This document shows positions 9,567 through 20,315 of a DNA stretch of 64,000 nucleotides, one piece after another (positions within the stretch are counted from its first letter, which is position 1; each line of letters begins with the position of its first letter). Both the position numbers and the translations under genes were made by a program. The stretch comes from an uncultured bacterium (lineage in GTDB: Bacteria; Verrucomicrobiota; Kiritimatiellia; CAIVKH01). The notes beneath the pieces were generated by a model. That model was not told the origin of the DNA and searched no databases. It saw only the letters and a program-made list of their open reading frames with translations. The stretch is taken from NCBI GenBank assembly GCA_903906425.1, contig CAIVKH010000193.1:1-64000 (forward strand). The letters are read 5' to 3'.

Positions 9567-10496
9567 ATGAAACGTTTTCTGAAACTGATCGCCGCGATTT
9601 CATGCGGCGCCATCTTGATGCTTGCATCCGCCGCGCAGGCCGCACGCGACCTCACCTTCTTCCAGGTATCCGATACGCACTATGGAAAGAGCCCGGTGGG
9701 CGACAAGACCGTGCCGATGCTGGTGGACAAGATGAACGCGCTGCCGGGCACGCCATATCCGGCGATCATCGGCGGCAAGGTCGGAGCGCCGCGCGGCGTA
9801 ATCCACACGGGCGACATCACCAACGACGGGAAGAAGGAACAGTGGCTGATGTTCGTGCGTGATTACGGGCTGACCGGCAAGGACGGGCGGCTGGCCTGGC
9901 CGGTGTATGAGACGATCGGCAACCACGACGGCAGCGCGGGGCTGCCGGTACGAAACGGAATCCGCGAACGCAACAAATCCCGCATCGGCCTCACGGCGGT
10001 TTCGGATAGCGGGCTCCTTTATTCGTGGGACTGGGACGGCATTCATTTCGTCAGTTGCGGAATCTCGGTTGGCACGACGGCGAGCAAGTACGATCCGGAG
10101 CACAGCTTCGAGTTTCTCGAAAAGGATTTGAAGCAGAGCATCGGCACCAGCGGACGGCCGGTGATCGTTCTTCACCATTTTGGCTTCGACAAGCACGCCG
10201 ACGGCTGGTGGTCGGATGAGTGGCGAGCAAATTACTTCGCGCTGATCAAGGACATCAACGTCATCGGCATCCTCCACGGCCACTCGCACGACACCTCCAT
10301 CTACGAATGGAACCAGATTGACGTTTATCATCCGCCGCACTTCAAGCAGGACGGCCCGAAGGATACCGCACCGGTCACGCACGGCTTCTTCGTCTTTCAC
10401 ATCACCGATGACGAACTCTCCGTGGCCGAGCGGAAGCTCGACGACACCTGGGGCATGACCGCGAAAAAGAAATTCAAGCCCGCACCCGCGAAATGA
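9567..10496 (+). CDS. Secreted metallophosphoesterase
   Basis: Signal peptide; QVSDTHYGKSPVGDK, VIHTGDITNDGKK, ETIGNHDG, LHGHSHD: calcineurin-like motifs. Confidence 0.88.
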   Translation: MKRFLKLIAAISCGAILMLASAAQAARDLTFFQVSDTHYGKSPVGDKTVPMLVDKMNALPGTPYPAIIGGKVGAPRGVIHTGDITNDGKKEQWLMFVRDYGLTGKDGRLAWPVYETIGNHDGSAGLPVRNGIRERNKSRIGLTAVSDSGLLYSWDWDGIHFVSCGISVGTTASKYDPEHSFEFLEKDLKQSIGTSGRPVIVLHHFGFDKHADGWWSDEWRANYFALIKDINVIGILHGHSHDTSIYEWNQIDVYHPPHFKQDGPKDTAPVTHGFFVFHITDDELSVAERKLDDTWGMTAKKKFKPAPAK

Positions 10497-10532
10497 TGCG
10501 GCCGGTCCTTTTGAAAAAGAAAGGATGAGCAG

Positions 10533-11579
10533 ATGCGCAGACTGATCAGATTGATTGCCATCGGCGTGCTCGCATCGCTGCCGCTGCTGGCCGCGCCGCG
10601 CGATGTCATTTTCATTTCGACGTCCGACTGCCACTACCGCGAACTGGATGATCCGCGCGGACATCACAATGACCTCAATCACGCCTCCATCGTCGAGATG
10701 AACAGCATCACGGAACGCGAGTGGCCGGAAAAACTCGGCGGCGGAAAGATCGGCAGGCCGCGCGGCGTCGTCGTGCTCGGCGATGTGATTGACGACGGCG
10801 ACCGCGCGCAAACCGGGCGCAACATCAGCGAGGCTCAATACAAATGTTTTCTCGCCGACTTCGGCCTCGATGGCACCGACGCGACGCTAAAGCTGCCGGT
10901 ATTCGAAGGCTGGGGCAACCACGACGGCCCGCCAATCGGAAAAGAAAAATGCGGCTTCAGTTTTCAGGCGCAGCTCAAGAAACGCAACGAGGCCCGCACG
11001 GCGAAGGGACTGATTTCAAATGTCTCGCCGAACGGCCTGCACTATTCGTGGGACTGGGACGACGTCCACTTCGTGCAGCTCAACATTTATCCCGCCAACA
11101 AGCAGCACGACGGCCTCCACTATTCGCCCGTCTGGCACGACCCGCAAGGCTCGCTGGATTTTCTGAAAAGCGACCTCGCCGAAAAAGTCGGCACGAGCGG
11201 CCGGCCCGTCGTGCTGATGAGCCACTGCGGCTTCGACACCGACTGGTGGGTGAAGGACGACTGGAAGGCCGCCTACGACGCCGCGAAAAACTTCAACGTG
11301 GTTTTCTACCTCTACGGCCACAGCGGCACCGGCCTCCGCCCGTGGGCGCCGGAAGGCGAAACGAAAAAGTGGGATTGCATCAACGACGGCCAGACCGAAA
11401 AGGGATTCTTCCTGATCCAGATCACGACCAACCGCCTTCGCGCCGCGATGCGAGCGATGGCCGGACTGAAATCGACGAAGGCCCCCGACGGAAAGACGAC
11501 GCACGAATGGTCTGGCGAGTGGGAATGGAAATGGTTCCTCGACAAAAATATTTCCGCGCCGCCCAAGCCCGCCGGCTGA
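10533..11579 (+). CDS. Secreted metallophosphoesterase (tandem paralog)
   Basis: STSDCHYRELDD, VVVLGDVIDDGDR, EGWGNHDGPP, LYGHSGTG; shares HYSWDWDDVHFVQ and GTSGRPVVLMSHCGFD with the preceding gene. Confidence 0.87.
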   Translation: MRRLIRLIAIGVLASLPLLAAPRDVIFISTSDCHYRELDDPRGHHNDLNHASIVEMNSITEREWPEKLGGGKIGRPRGVVVLGDVIDDGDRAQTGRNISEAQYKCFLADFGLDGTDATLKLPVFEGWGNHDGPPIGKEKCGFSFQAQLKKRNEARTAKGLISNVSPNGLHYSWDWDDVHFVQLNIYPANKQHDGLHYSPVWHDPQGSLDFLKSDLAEKVGTSGRPVVLMSHCGFDTDWWVKDDWKAAYDAAKNFNVVFYLYGHSGTGLRPWAPEGETKKWDCINDGQTEKGFFLIQITTNRLRAAMRAMAGLKSTKAPDGKTTHEWSGEWEWKWFLDKNISAPPKPAG

Positions 11580-11593
11580 CCGACGGCGCAATC

Positions 11594-11640
11594 TTCCAAT
11601 CATTGGAAGTTTTCCTGCCCGGCATTTCCAATCATTGGAA
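11594..11640. repeat. Paired palindrome locus 5
   Basis: TTCCAATCATTGGAA 11594-11608 and 11626-11640; between convergent genes; 32 bp. Confidence 0.95.
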
Positions 11641-11658
11641 AATTCGACGGCCTTGCCG

Positions 11659-12435
11659 TCACGACGCGCGCGCGGCAGGCAGCGCGTAGGGCGAGCGCTG
11701 GCGGCGACCCAGTTTGCTGCGCAGCCCGCCAAACACCAGCGCCCAGCCAAACCAGAACAGCCCGCTGGTCGGCTCCGGCACCAACAGCAGATCATTCATG
11801 ATCCGAAAATTGTCGATGTAGTAGCTCTGCTCCCCCCGCCCGTTGCGCGTCACTTCCACACCGACGGTCGTCACATGGCTCAGCATGTTCGAGAACTGAT
11901 TGGCCGTTCCCCCATACCAGTATTGATTGTACAGCCCCGGCGACAGCGGCACCGTCAGCGTGTACCATTGGTCCGGACTCTGTATCACCGAATTCTGCGG
12001 GTCCAGCACCATGTAAAAGTTGTTGGCCCCGTCGCTCATGTGGAACGTCAAGGATGACGGCAGCGTGCCGGCCGCATAGAAGTCAAACTGAAAGGCCACA
12101 TAGGGGTTCGTGCTGGAATTATAATCACCACCGAACGGGGCGCCGCTCGTGTCGGCCAGGAATTCTCCCGTCTGCGGCTGCCCATAACGCCCTTGCGCTT
12201 GAAATGTGCCTTCCAGCGCCCCTGCCCCATAGTCCGGCGACTGAGAAACTGTCAGGCCATCGCCGCCCGCCGACCAGCCCTCGGTCGTGCCTGAGAACGT
12301 TTGCATATAGAACACCGCCGCACCCACCGGCATGGCCGGTGCCAGCAATAGCATTCCGGCAACTGCAAATGTCCGGATTTCATGCTTTATATGCCTCGAA
12401 AGACACATGCTGAATGCTGAATCCAATGCGATCAC
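11659..12435 (-). CDS. PEP-CTERM sorting-domain protein
   Basis: C-terminal VPEPTSGLFWFGWALVFGGLRSKLGRRQR: VPEP, hydrophobic segment, basic tail. Confidence 0.85.
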   Translation of the reverse strand: MIALDSAFSMCLSRHIKHEIRTFAVAGMLLLAPAMPVGAAVFYMQTFSGTTEGWSAGGDGLTVSQSPDYGAGALEGTFQAQGRYGQPQTGEFLADTSGAPFGGDYNSSTNPYVAFQFDFYAAGTLPSSLTFHMSDGANNFYMVLDPQNSVIQSPDQWYTLTVPLSPGLYNQYWYGGTANQFSNMLSHVTTVGVEVTRNGRGEQSYYIDNFRIMNDLLLVPEPTSGLFWFGWALVFGGLRSKLGRRQRSPYALPAARAS

Positions 12436-12495
12436 GTAGCGATCAATTGTACAGAAGCACCTAGGCTCAATACAAGTTCGCTCTTGGAAAAAATC

Positions 12496-14499
12496 TCATT
12501 TGACCCGAATCAACACGACGCCGTGCCGTGCGACTTCGGCTGCATATCCGTCCGATGAATCGCCGATGTCACGCTGCCGCCACAAATCACGGACCGAGTG
12601 TTTGCCCGTCAGGCCCAACTCCGTCCATGAAACTTTGACCTCCGAAGCCTTTCGTCCCCGATTGAAAAGCCCCACGGCCTTGCTTCCGTCAGCCAAATCT
12701 CTGGCCCAGACTTCAACAGAACCGTTCTGACTGATGCGCCCCGCCGGTCTGCCGAGCGGGTCCTGATTCACGGCGATCACTTCATCGTTTTCCAAAAGGC
12801 CGAGCGTGAAATCGTCGAGTTGAGTCATGTCGCAACCGATCAGCAGCGCCGAACTCAGCAGGCACCACAAACTGATATGCGTGTACTGCTCGCTTGGCGT
12901 GAGCTTCGTCGGATGCAGATTCCCCCATCCGACTTTGCCGACGACGAGCATATCGGGGTCGTTCCAATGGCCGGGGCCGGCAAACTTTTCGTGGCCGTTC
13001 TGACCGAAGCCGATTCCGGCCATGCTGCCCCACGTATCGGTGATGTCGCCTGTCGTGCGCCAGCAATTGCCGCCGGCTTCCTCGCCCCATTCCCACACGT
13101 TGCCCATGCCGTACTGGCAGAAACTAAAAAGAATGTCGCGGTTCTGATGGTTCAACGCGGAACGCATGACCACATAAGGTCTGATCTGATCAAGCAACCC
13201 CTTCGGCTTGCCAGCACTCTCAAATTTCTTCATCGGCGAAAAATCAACCGGACGGGTGCGCTTGGATTCGAGGCTGGGATTGTAGGAACACCAGTCGTAT
13301 TTGAGGTAGTCGAAGCCCCATTCGGCGTATTGTGCCGCATCGAGTTCCTCGTGGTCAAAACTGGCCACGCAGCCGCCGCAGGTCCACGGGCCAGGCGACG
13401 AATACAGGCCCGCTTTCAAGCCGAGGCCATGGATATAATCAACCAACCCCTTCATGTCTTTGAACCGTGGATTCGTCAGAATCTTCCCGTCGGCGTCGCG
13501 ATGAGGGCCCTGCAATGTCGGATCTTTCGAATCGCGATGGCATTCCCAGAAATCATCAATGTTGATGTACTGCCAGCCGTGATCAATCAGCCCGCTTTTC
13601 ACCATCGCATCGGCGGCGGATTTTACGCGGTCGGCTGTGACTGCCGCCGCAAAACAATTCCAACTATTCCAACCCATCGGCGGTGTCAGCGCGATCTTGT
13701 CGCCGACGACAATTTTCAATTCGCCGCGCGCCGTGCCGAGCGAATTTTTCGCACGAAGCGATGCGACATGTTCGCCGCGCGCACTGACAGTACCGGAAAT
13801 AATTCCGCTGTTTTCGTCAAGATGAAGACCATCCGGCAATCCGCTGGCCGCAAATTGAATTGGCTTCTCGCCACTCGCCGCAATTTTGAAAAGGAACGGA
13901 TGGCCGGGCCGCACGCCCGTAATTTGCGCCCCGTTAATCCGCGGCTCGCGCGGCGTGGGCGGCGTGAGCCGGATATATTCTTCCTTCTGTACCGCGCCGG
14001 GTGTCGTGCTGGGCTTCTGGGCGTGGAATTCAATTTTCGCGTCGCACCAATCGGCGTGATCAAAGTCAATGCCGTCACCGGCATCAGTGACTTCCAGGTC
14101 GAGTTGCTTCACATCCTTCAGCGAAACATCAACGGCCTTCGCGGGCTGTTTGCCTTTCATCACACCGCTGCGCCACACTTCTTTTCCATCGGCAACCATA
14201 ATGAATTCGACCGAGCCGCGCTCATGAACTTCGCCATCCACGCCGACTTTTGCGGTGAACCGGTCTGCCGTTCCGTGAAGATCAATCTGCATCGAGCTTT
14301 CCGCGTGCGTACCCAGACCGTGTTCGAATTGCTCGCCGCCGACAGACAACTTCGCCTTGTCAACCGAATGGTCTCGCTGCGGCTGTCCATAGCCTTGCAT
14401 CATGTCGCCGAAGCCCAGTTCAGCGATTGAAATTGTTTCGGCGTTTGCGGCGAACGCACCGGCAGCGACCAGACAGAGAAAAGACAGATAACGATTCAT
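12496..14499 (-). CDS. NPCBM-domain GH27 alpha-galactosidase-like enzyme
   Basis: MGWNSWNCFAAAV, YLKYDWCSYN (nucleophile region), TTGDITDTWGSM, GPGHWNDPDMLVVG; N-terminal NPCBM-like HGLGTHAESSMQIDL. Confidence 0.9.
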   Translation of the reverse strand: MNRYLSFLCLVAAGAFAANAETISIAELGFGDMMQGYGQPQRDHSVDKAKLSVGGEQFEHGLGTHAESSMQIDLHGTADRFTAKVGVDGEVHERGSVEFIMVADGKEVWRSGVMKGKQPAKAVDVSLKDVKQLDLEVTDAGDGIDFDHADWCDAKIEFHAQKPSTTPGAVQKEEYIRLTPPTPREPRINGAQITGVRPGHPFLFKIAASGEKPIQFAASGLPDGLHLDENSGIISGTVSARGEHVASLRAKNSLGTARGELKIVVGDKIALTPPMGWNSWNCFAAAVTADRVKSAADAMVKSGLIDHGWQYINIDDFWECHRDSKDPTLQGPHRDADGKILTNPRFKDMKGLVDYIHGLGLKAGLYSSPGPWTCGGCVASFDHEELDAAQYAEWGFDYLKYDWCSYNPSLESKRTRPVDFSPMKKFESAGKPKGLLDQIRPYVVMRSALNHQNRDILFSFCQYGMGNVWEWGEEAGGNCWRTTGDITDTWGSMAGIGFGQNGHEKFAGPGHWNDPDMLVVGKVGWGNLHPTKLTPSEQYTHISLWCLLSSALLIGCDMTQLDDFTLGLLENDEVIAVNQDPLGRPAGRISQNGSVEVWARDLADGSKAVGLFNRGRKASEVKVSWTELGLTGKHSVRDLWRQRDIGDSSDGYAAEVARHGVVLIRVK

Positions 14500-14550
14500 G
14501 TACAGACTCCAGTTCAAAAGAATGACCAAGGACAAAAGACAACGGACACA

Positions 14551-15597
14551 TCACGCGAGCGCTGCACAGAGCTTCTGGCGCTCGTCAGGATTGGTCATGA
14601 AAACAAGAACGTCGCCTGGCGCAAGCAAATAATCGGCTTTCGGCTTGAAAATCCACGCGTCGCCGCGCTTCGCTGCCAGCAAAACGGAATTTTCAAAACG
14701 CTCCAGTTGCAGCGAAGAAATTGTTTTGCCCGCGCCCGCCGCGCCGACCGGCGCGTCCTCGACCCGCAGATTCCGGTCCTTGTCGCGCAGCATCACATCG
14801 AGAAAAGTCACGACGCCGGGCCGCACCATTTCCGAGCTCATCCGCAGCGCGCCAATCGAAATCGGCGACACGACCGACGACGCGCCCGCCTTTTTCATCT
14901 TCGAAATATTCCTGGTATCGCGAGCGGTCGAAACAATTCTCGCGTTCGCGTTCAGACCGCGCACGGCCATGCAGATGACGATGTTCGTGTTGTCCTCATC
15001 GTCTGCCGCGAAAATTCCCGCCGCGCGTTCGATGCCGGCTTTGCGTAAAACATCGTCGTCGGTCGGATCGCCCTCGATCAAAAAATGCGGCGTGTCGTCG
15101 CCCATCTCCTCGTCAACCTTGTCGCGATGCAGCACGACCGCGACGAACGCGCGCTGCGTCTGGCGCAGCTCGCGCATGATCTGCGGCGCGAGCGCGCTCC
15201 AGCCGCACACCAGATAATGGCCGCTGACTTCCGAAATTTTCTGCTGCATTTTTCGTCTCCTCCATCGCCGTTGCAAATCGCCGTCCACCGCAATCTGCGT
15301 CACCGTGCCCATCGTGTAGGTGATGATGCCGATGCCGAACAGTGCGATGAACATCGTGAAAATCCGGCCGCCGGGGCTGTGATCCATCGGAACAATTTCG
15401 CCGTAGCCGATCGTCGCGACCGTGATGACCACCATGTAAAGGCAGTCAACCCACGAAGAATTGCCGTGGCTCACGATGCGATAGCCGATGGTGCCGACGA
15501 TCAGCACGCCGGCCACCAGCGCGATGATTCGCGTCGCGCGCTGCTTCAACTGGTCTATCGAATCCGAGGCGGACATGGCGCGAGAAGATGCCGCCAC
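14551..15597 (-). CDS. Ion-channel protein with TrkA-N/TrkA-C domains (potassium channel)
   Basis: Filter VITVATIGYGEIVP; YLVCGWSALAPQIMREL (Rossmann); C-terminal TrkA-C-like. Confidence 0.87.
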   Translation of the reverse strand: MAASSRAMSASDSIDQLKQRATRIIALVAGVLIVGTIGYRIVSHGNSSWVDCLYMVVITVATIGYGEIVPMDHSPGGRIFTMFIALFGIGIITYTMGTVTQIAVDGDLQRRWRRRKMQQKISEVSGHYLVCGWSALAPQIMRELRQTQRAFVAVVLHRDKVDEEMGDDTPHFLIEGDPTDDDVLRKAGIERAAGIFAADDEDNTNIVICMAVRGLNANARIVSTARDTRNISKMKKAGASSVVSPISIGALRMSSEMVRPGVVTFLDVMLRDKDRNLRVEDAPVGAAGAGKTISSLQLERFENSVLLAAKRGDAWIFKPKADYLLAPGDVLVFMTNPDERQKLCAALA

Positions 15598-15686
15598 CGC
15601 CGCATCGCCGTCAATTCACGTTTCGATGCGTTCGCAAACGAAGGCTCCACCGGAAGAAGGTCAGTCGTTCATTCTCCCGCCCTCTT

Positions 15687-17944
15687 TCAACTGAGAATGC
15701 CGCCCTGGCTGGCGTTGGTTACGAGCTTCTGATAGCGGGCGAGCCAGCCGGTGAGATCGCGTTTCACGGGCTGCCACGTCTTCTTGCGCTCCGCGAGTTC
15801 TGATTCGGGAACGAGGATGTCCATGCGGCGGTTCGGAAAATCTATGCGGATGCGGTCACCGTTTTTCAGCAATCCAATCGGGCCGCCTTCCGCAGCTTCG
15901 GGGCTGACGTGGCCGATGCACGCGCCGGCTGTGCCACCGCTGAAACGGCCGTCGGTGATCAGCGCGCATTTGTCGCCGAGGTCGAGGCCGACGATGTAAC
16001 TGGTGGGCGAAAGCATCTCCTGCATTCCCGGTCCGCCGCGCGGACCTTCGTTGCGGATGATGACGACATCGCCAGCCTTCACTTTGCCGCCGAGAATTCC
16101 TTCGCAGGCATCTTCCTGGCTTTCGAATATTACGCACGGCCCTTCGAACACAAAACCGGGACCGCAATTCTTCTTGAACGTGTCGCTGATGCCGGCGGTC
16201 TTCACGACGCTGCCATCGGGCGCGAGTTGGCCGTAAAGAATCGCAAGTCCGCCATCGGGTGTATAGGCGGTTTCCATTGTGCGGATGCAATCCGAGGCCT
16301 TGAACTTGAACACGGAGTCATAAGGCATGAGGCCGGCAGGCTGCGCGGCCTTGATCTGCGCTTCGCGGTATTCGTGATACGCCTTGCTGATCGTCCAGCC
16401 GCGTAGGCGTCCCATTCGCAACAGGCATGCGATTTTCTTTTCGCCGCCCTGATAATTCCAAATCACGAGCACGGGCGTTCCGTTGAGCGTGCCCAGCTCT
16501 GCGCGAACCATTCCTCTGTGCTCGGTGAACTTCGCCTTCAATCCCGCTTCGATTTCAGCGGGGCCTTTCCAAGTCGTCGTGTCGTTCACTTGCAACTCGC
16601 CATCTTCCGTAAACAGCGCCGCGCACGCGGCCGCATCGCCGGCATTGAACGCCGCCGCGAACCTCCACAGCGTGATCGCTCGCAGATCGCCGGGGAAAAA
16701 TATCATCGGCTTCGGCGCGAGATTTCCGCCCGCCGTACGTCCGGCAGTTCCGAGCTTGTCATTCGGATCAACGACGATCGCCGACGCGCCCGATACGCGC
16801 GAGGCTTTCGCCCACGGCGTGCAGGTCTCGGAGCGAATATCCCATTCGTCAACATTCTCGCCGATGGTTTTTCCCGTCACGGTAATGCACGACAGATTCA
16901 GCGCGCCCATGCGCTTCAGCTCGCCGAGAATCGTATGAATCCCACCGGCCCGCTGCACGTCCTGAACGTGATAATCCGACGACGGCGAGACTTTGCAAAT
17001 GCACGGAATGCGCCGCGAAATCTCGTCAATGCGCTTGATGTCATAAGGAATGCCCGCTTCACGCGCTATCGCGAGCGTGTGCAAAACCGTATTCGTCGAG
17101 CCGCCCATCGCCACGTCGAGCATCAGCGCGTTATCGAACGCCTCCACCGTCGCGATGTCGCGCGGCTTGATGTCTTTTTCGATCAGCTTGATGATCGCGC
17201 GCGCCGCGCGTTCGTAAACCGCCTCGCGCTCTTTCGAAACCGCCAGCCCGTTCCGTTTCCGGGCAGCGCCATGCCGAGCGCCTCGCACAAACAGTTCATC
17301 GAGTTCGCCGTAAACATTCCCGAGCACGAGCCGCACGTCGGGCACGCCGACTGCTCCAGCTTCTTCAAATCCGCCTCGGTAATTTTCCCCGCCTGAAGCT
17401 GCGCCACGCCCTTGAAAACCGAAATGAGATCCGACTTCTGCGCCGCGCCGTGCAGATACGCCGGCAGTTCGCCTTCCGCCGCCAGATCGGAAATCCCCGC
17501 CGCCATCGGTCCGCCGCTGACGAACACCGTCGGGATGTTCACGCGCATCGCCGCCATCAGCATTCCCGGAACGATCTTGTCGCAATTCGGAATGCAGACC
17601 ATGCCGTCGAAGCGGTGCGCCTGCACCATCGTCTCGACGCAGTCCGCGATCAGCTCGCGCGACGGCAGCGAAAATTTCATTCCGCCGTGCCCCATCGCGA
17701 TTCCGTCATCCACTCCGATCGTATTGAAAATAAACGGCACGCCGCCCGCCTCGCGCACCATACGCTTCACCAGCGCGCCGACTTCGTTCAGGTGGGCGTG
17801 GCCGGGAATGCAATCCGTGTACGAATTGCAAATCGCGACGAACGGCTTGTCCCAGTCCGCCTCCGATTCGATGGAGCCGGTGGCGCGCAGCAGCGAACGG
17901 TGCGGCGCGCGTTCAAAACCTTTTTTAATGATGTCAGAGCGCAT
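15687..17944 (-). pseudogene. ilvD: Dihydroxy-acid dehydratase with a frameshift and an internal NTF2/SnoaL-like insertion
   Basis: N-terminal frame ([23 protein letters not shown] ... [13 protein letters not shown]) and C-terminal frame ([18 protein letters not shown] ... DGRFSGGTAGACIGHVSPEAAEGG) are both IlvD but in different frames; switch near 17247. Confidence 0.85.
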
Positions 17945-18207
17945 GATGTTTTCCCTTCGCCCGAAATAACGGACCATGCATGGCGTCTTGTCAAACTGGA
18001 AAACACAGCCATTTCGGATCCGAATCGTCTCGATGAAAGGGCGGACGAGTGGCGCGGCGCAATCGTCGGGAAGTCGTCAGCCGAAAGACTCCGAAGAAGA
18101 TTTCGCCGTGATTTATTCCGAAATCATGCCAGAATGTCGGCCGTGGGTCTCATGGCTGAAGTTCCGCGAAATTGGAACCGGAGAGCGCGACGAGGTTGTG
18201 AACGAAT

Positions 18208-18255
18208 TTCCAATCATTGGAAAAATGCGCAGCCGGTGATTTCCAATGATTGGAA
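18208..18255. repeat. Paired palindrome locus 6
   Basis: TTCCAATCATTGGAA 18208-18222; TTCCAATGATTGGAA 18241-18255; 33 bp; between divergent genes. Confidence 0.95.
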
Positions 18256-18267
18256 GAGAGCGATGCG

Positions 18268-19671
18268 ATGAAACTAAATGTCGAAGATCGCGGATTGGAA
18301 TACACGGGCGCGGCGCGGATTGAGGGGCCGCTCGTCGTGATCGAACGCGTACGCGATGTTGGATTCGATGAAAAGGTGGAGATCGTGGATTCGTCGGGGC
18401 GCGCGCGGCTCGGGCGCGTGCTCGACATTTCGGAGTCGTGCGCGGTCGTCCAAGTTCTGGAGGGGACGACCGGCCTTTCCAATCAAACGCTGCGCGCGAG
18501 ATTTCTCGGCGAAAGTTTCCGGCTCCCCGTTTCGCGCGAAATGCTGGGGCGCGTTTTTGACGGGCTGGGCCGGCCCGCGGACGGCGGCCCGCCGGCACTC
18601 GCCGCGGATCGTCGCGATGTGAACGGAATGCCGATCAATCCGTTTGCGCGAAGGTATCCGCGCGAATTTATCCAGACGGGGCTTTCGGCAATTGACGGAA
18701 TGAACGCGCTGGTGCGCGGACAGAAGCTGCCGATTTTTTCGGGAAACGGTTTGCCGCACGACCGCGTGTCGGCGCAGATCGTAAGGCAGGCGCGGCTGCT
18801 CGAAGAAAAAGTCGAGTTCTCGATCGTGTTCGCGGCGATGGGCGTGAAGCACGATGTCGCGGAATTTTTCATCCGCAATTTTCAGGAATCGGGCGCGCTT
18901 GCTCGCGCGGTCATGTTTTTTTCGCTGGCCGACGCGCCAAGCGTCGAACGTTTGCTGACGCCGCGCGTCGCGCTGACGCTGGCGGAACATCTCGCGTTCG
19001 ATTGCGGCCAGCACGTGCTCGTGCTGTTGACCGACATGACAAATTATTGCGAGAGCCTCCGCGAAGTCGGAACCGCGCGCGGAGAAATTCCGGGCCGCAA
19101 AGGCTATCCCGGATATTTGTATTCCGACCTCGCGAGCATTTACGAACGCGCGGGCCGCATTGACGGTTCGCCGGGTTCGATCACGCAAATTCCGATCTTG
19201 ACGATGCCGTCGGACGACATCAGCCATCCGGTGCCGGATCTCACCGGCTACATCACCGAAGGACAAATCGTACTCGACCGCGATCTTTTCCAACGCAGCG
19301 TTTATCCGCCAATCGCCGGGCTGCCGAGTTTGTCGCGGCTGATGAATGACGGCGTCGGCAAGGGCTACACGCGCGAAGACCATCCGGCGCTGGCGAGCCA
19401 GTTGTTCGCGGGCTACGCCTACGTGAAGCGCGTGCGCGGTCTCGCCGACGTGATCGGCGAAGAAGAATTGAGCGCACTCGATAAACTCTATTTGAAATTC
19501 GGCGAGGCGCTGGAGCACCGGTTTCTGTCGCAGGGCGAATATGAAAATCGCTCGATCGAGACGACGCTGGAACTCGGATGGGACGTTCTCTCGATGCTGC
19601 CACGCGATGAACTGCATCGCGTGAGCGATACGTTGTTGCAGCAACATTATCGCGAAAAGAAGGAGTCGTGA
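18268..19671 (+). CDS. ntpB: V/A-type ATPase subunit B
   Basis: [30 protein letters not shown] (non-catalytic B, no GKT P-loop), [42 protein letters not shown]. Confidence 0.93.
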   Translation: MKLNVEDRGLEYTGAARIEGPLVVIERVRDVGFDEKVEIVDSSGRARLGRVLDISESCAVVQVLEGTTGLSNQTLRARFLGESFRLPVSREMLGRVFDGLGRPADGGPPALAADRRDVNGMPINPFARRYPREFIQTGLSAIDGMNALVRGQKLPIFSGNGLPHDRVSAQIVRQARLLEEKVEFSIVFAAMGVKHDVAEFFIRNFQESGALARAVMFFSLADAPSVERLLTPRVALTLAEHLAFDCGQHVLVLLTDMTNYCESLREVGTARGEIPGRKGYPGYLYSDLASIYERAGRIDGSPGSITQIPILTMPSDDISHPVPDLTGYITEGQIVLDRDLFQRSVYPPIAGLPSLSRLMNDGVGKGYTREDHPALASQLFAGYAYVKRVRGLADVIGEEELSALDKLYLKFGEALEHRFLSQGEYENRSIETTLELGWDVLSMLPRDELHRVSDTLLQQHYREKKES

Positions 19672-20306
19672 TCGTGGCGATTCTGAACATCGCACCGACG
19701 AAATCGAATCTGCTGACACTGTCGCGGCAGCTCGCGTTTGCGGAGGAAGGTTATGATTTGCTCGAACAGAAACGGCAGATTTTAATTTTCGAATTGATGA
19801 ACCGGCTGAAGCGCGCGCGCGAACTCGAACAGCGAATCGGCGCGGATTTTCAGCGCGCATTCGCGGCGCTGCGCGAGGCGACGCTCGATGCGGGATCATC
19901 TGCGTTGGATCGCGCGGCGCTTGCCGTGATGTTCGATCATCGGCTCGAAATTTCCGATCAGCATTTGATGGGGCTTCGGATTCCGCGCGTGACGGTTCAC
20001 GCCGATTCGCCCGCCGCGCAGTTTGGTGTGAGCGGCACTTCGGCAAATGCGGATGTCGCGATGAAACGATTTGTCGAGGTGCTGCCGCTGCTCGCGGAAA
20101 TGGCGGAGCTGGAAAATGCGATCATCCGGCTTTCGCGCGAGCTTCGAAAAACGCAGCGGCGTTGCAACGCGCTGCTGAAAATTTTCATCCCGGATTATCG
20201 CGAGACGATCATCTACATCCGCGGCACGCTGGAGGAGCGAGAGCGCGAATCGTTCGTGATTCTCAAGATGATTCGCAATCGTCTGGCGCAAAGTCCGGCG
20301 AATTAG
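19668..20306 (+). CDS. ntpD: V/A-type ATPase subunit D
   Basis: [37 protein letters not shown]; overlaps the ntpB stop (GTGA). Confidence 0.9.
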   Translation: MIVAILNIAPTKSNLLTLSRQLAFAEEGYDLLEQKRQILIFELMNRLKRARELEQRIGADFQRAFAALREATLDAGSSALDRAALAVMFDHRLEISDQHLMGLRIPRVTVHADSPAAQFGVSGTSANADVAMKRFVEVLPLLAEMAELENAIIRLSRELRKTQRRCNALLKIFIPDYRETIIYIRGTLEERERESFVILKMIRNRLAQSPAN

Positions 20307-20315
20307 GCGCGCGAT

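Noticed and set aside
12820-14430. 536-aa plus-strand ORF
   Set aside because: Antisense to GH27, whose catalytic motifs are clear.
18268-19671. ATPase as FliI/SctN secretion ATPase
   Set aside because: Lacks the catalytic P-loop and carries the [16 protein letters not shown]-subunit motif; followed by subunit D.
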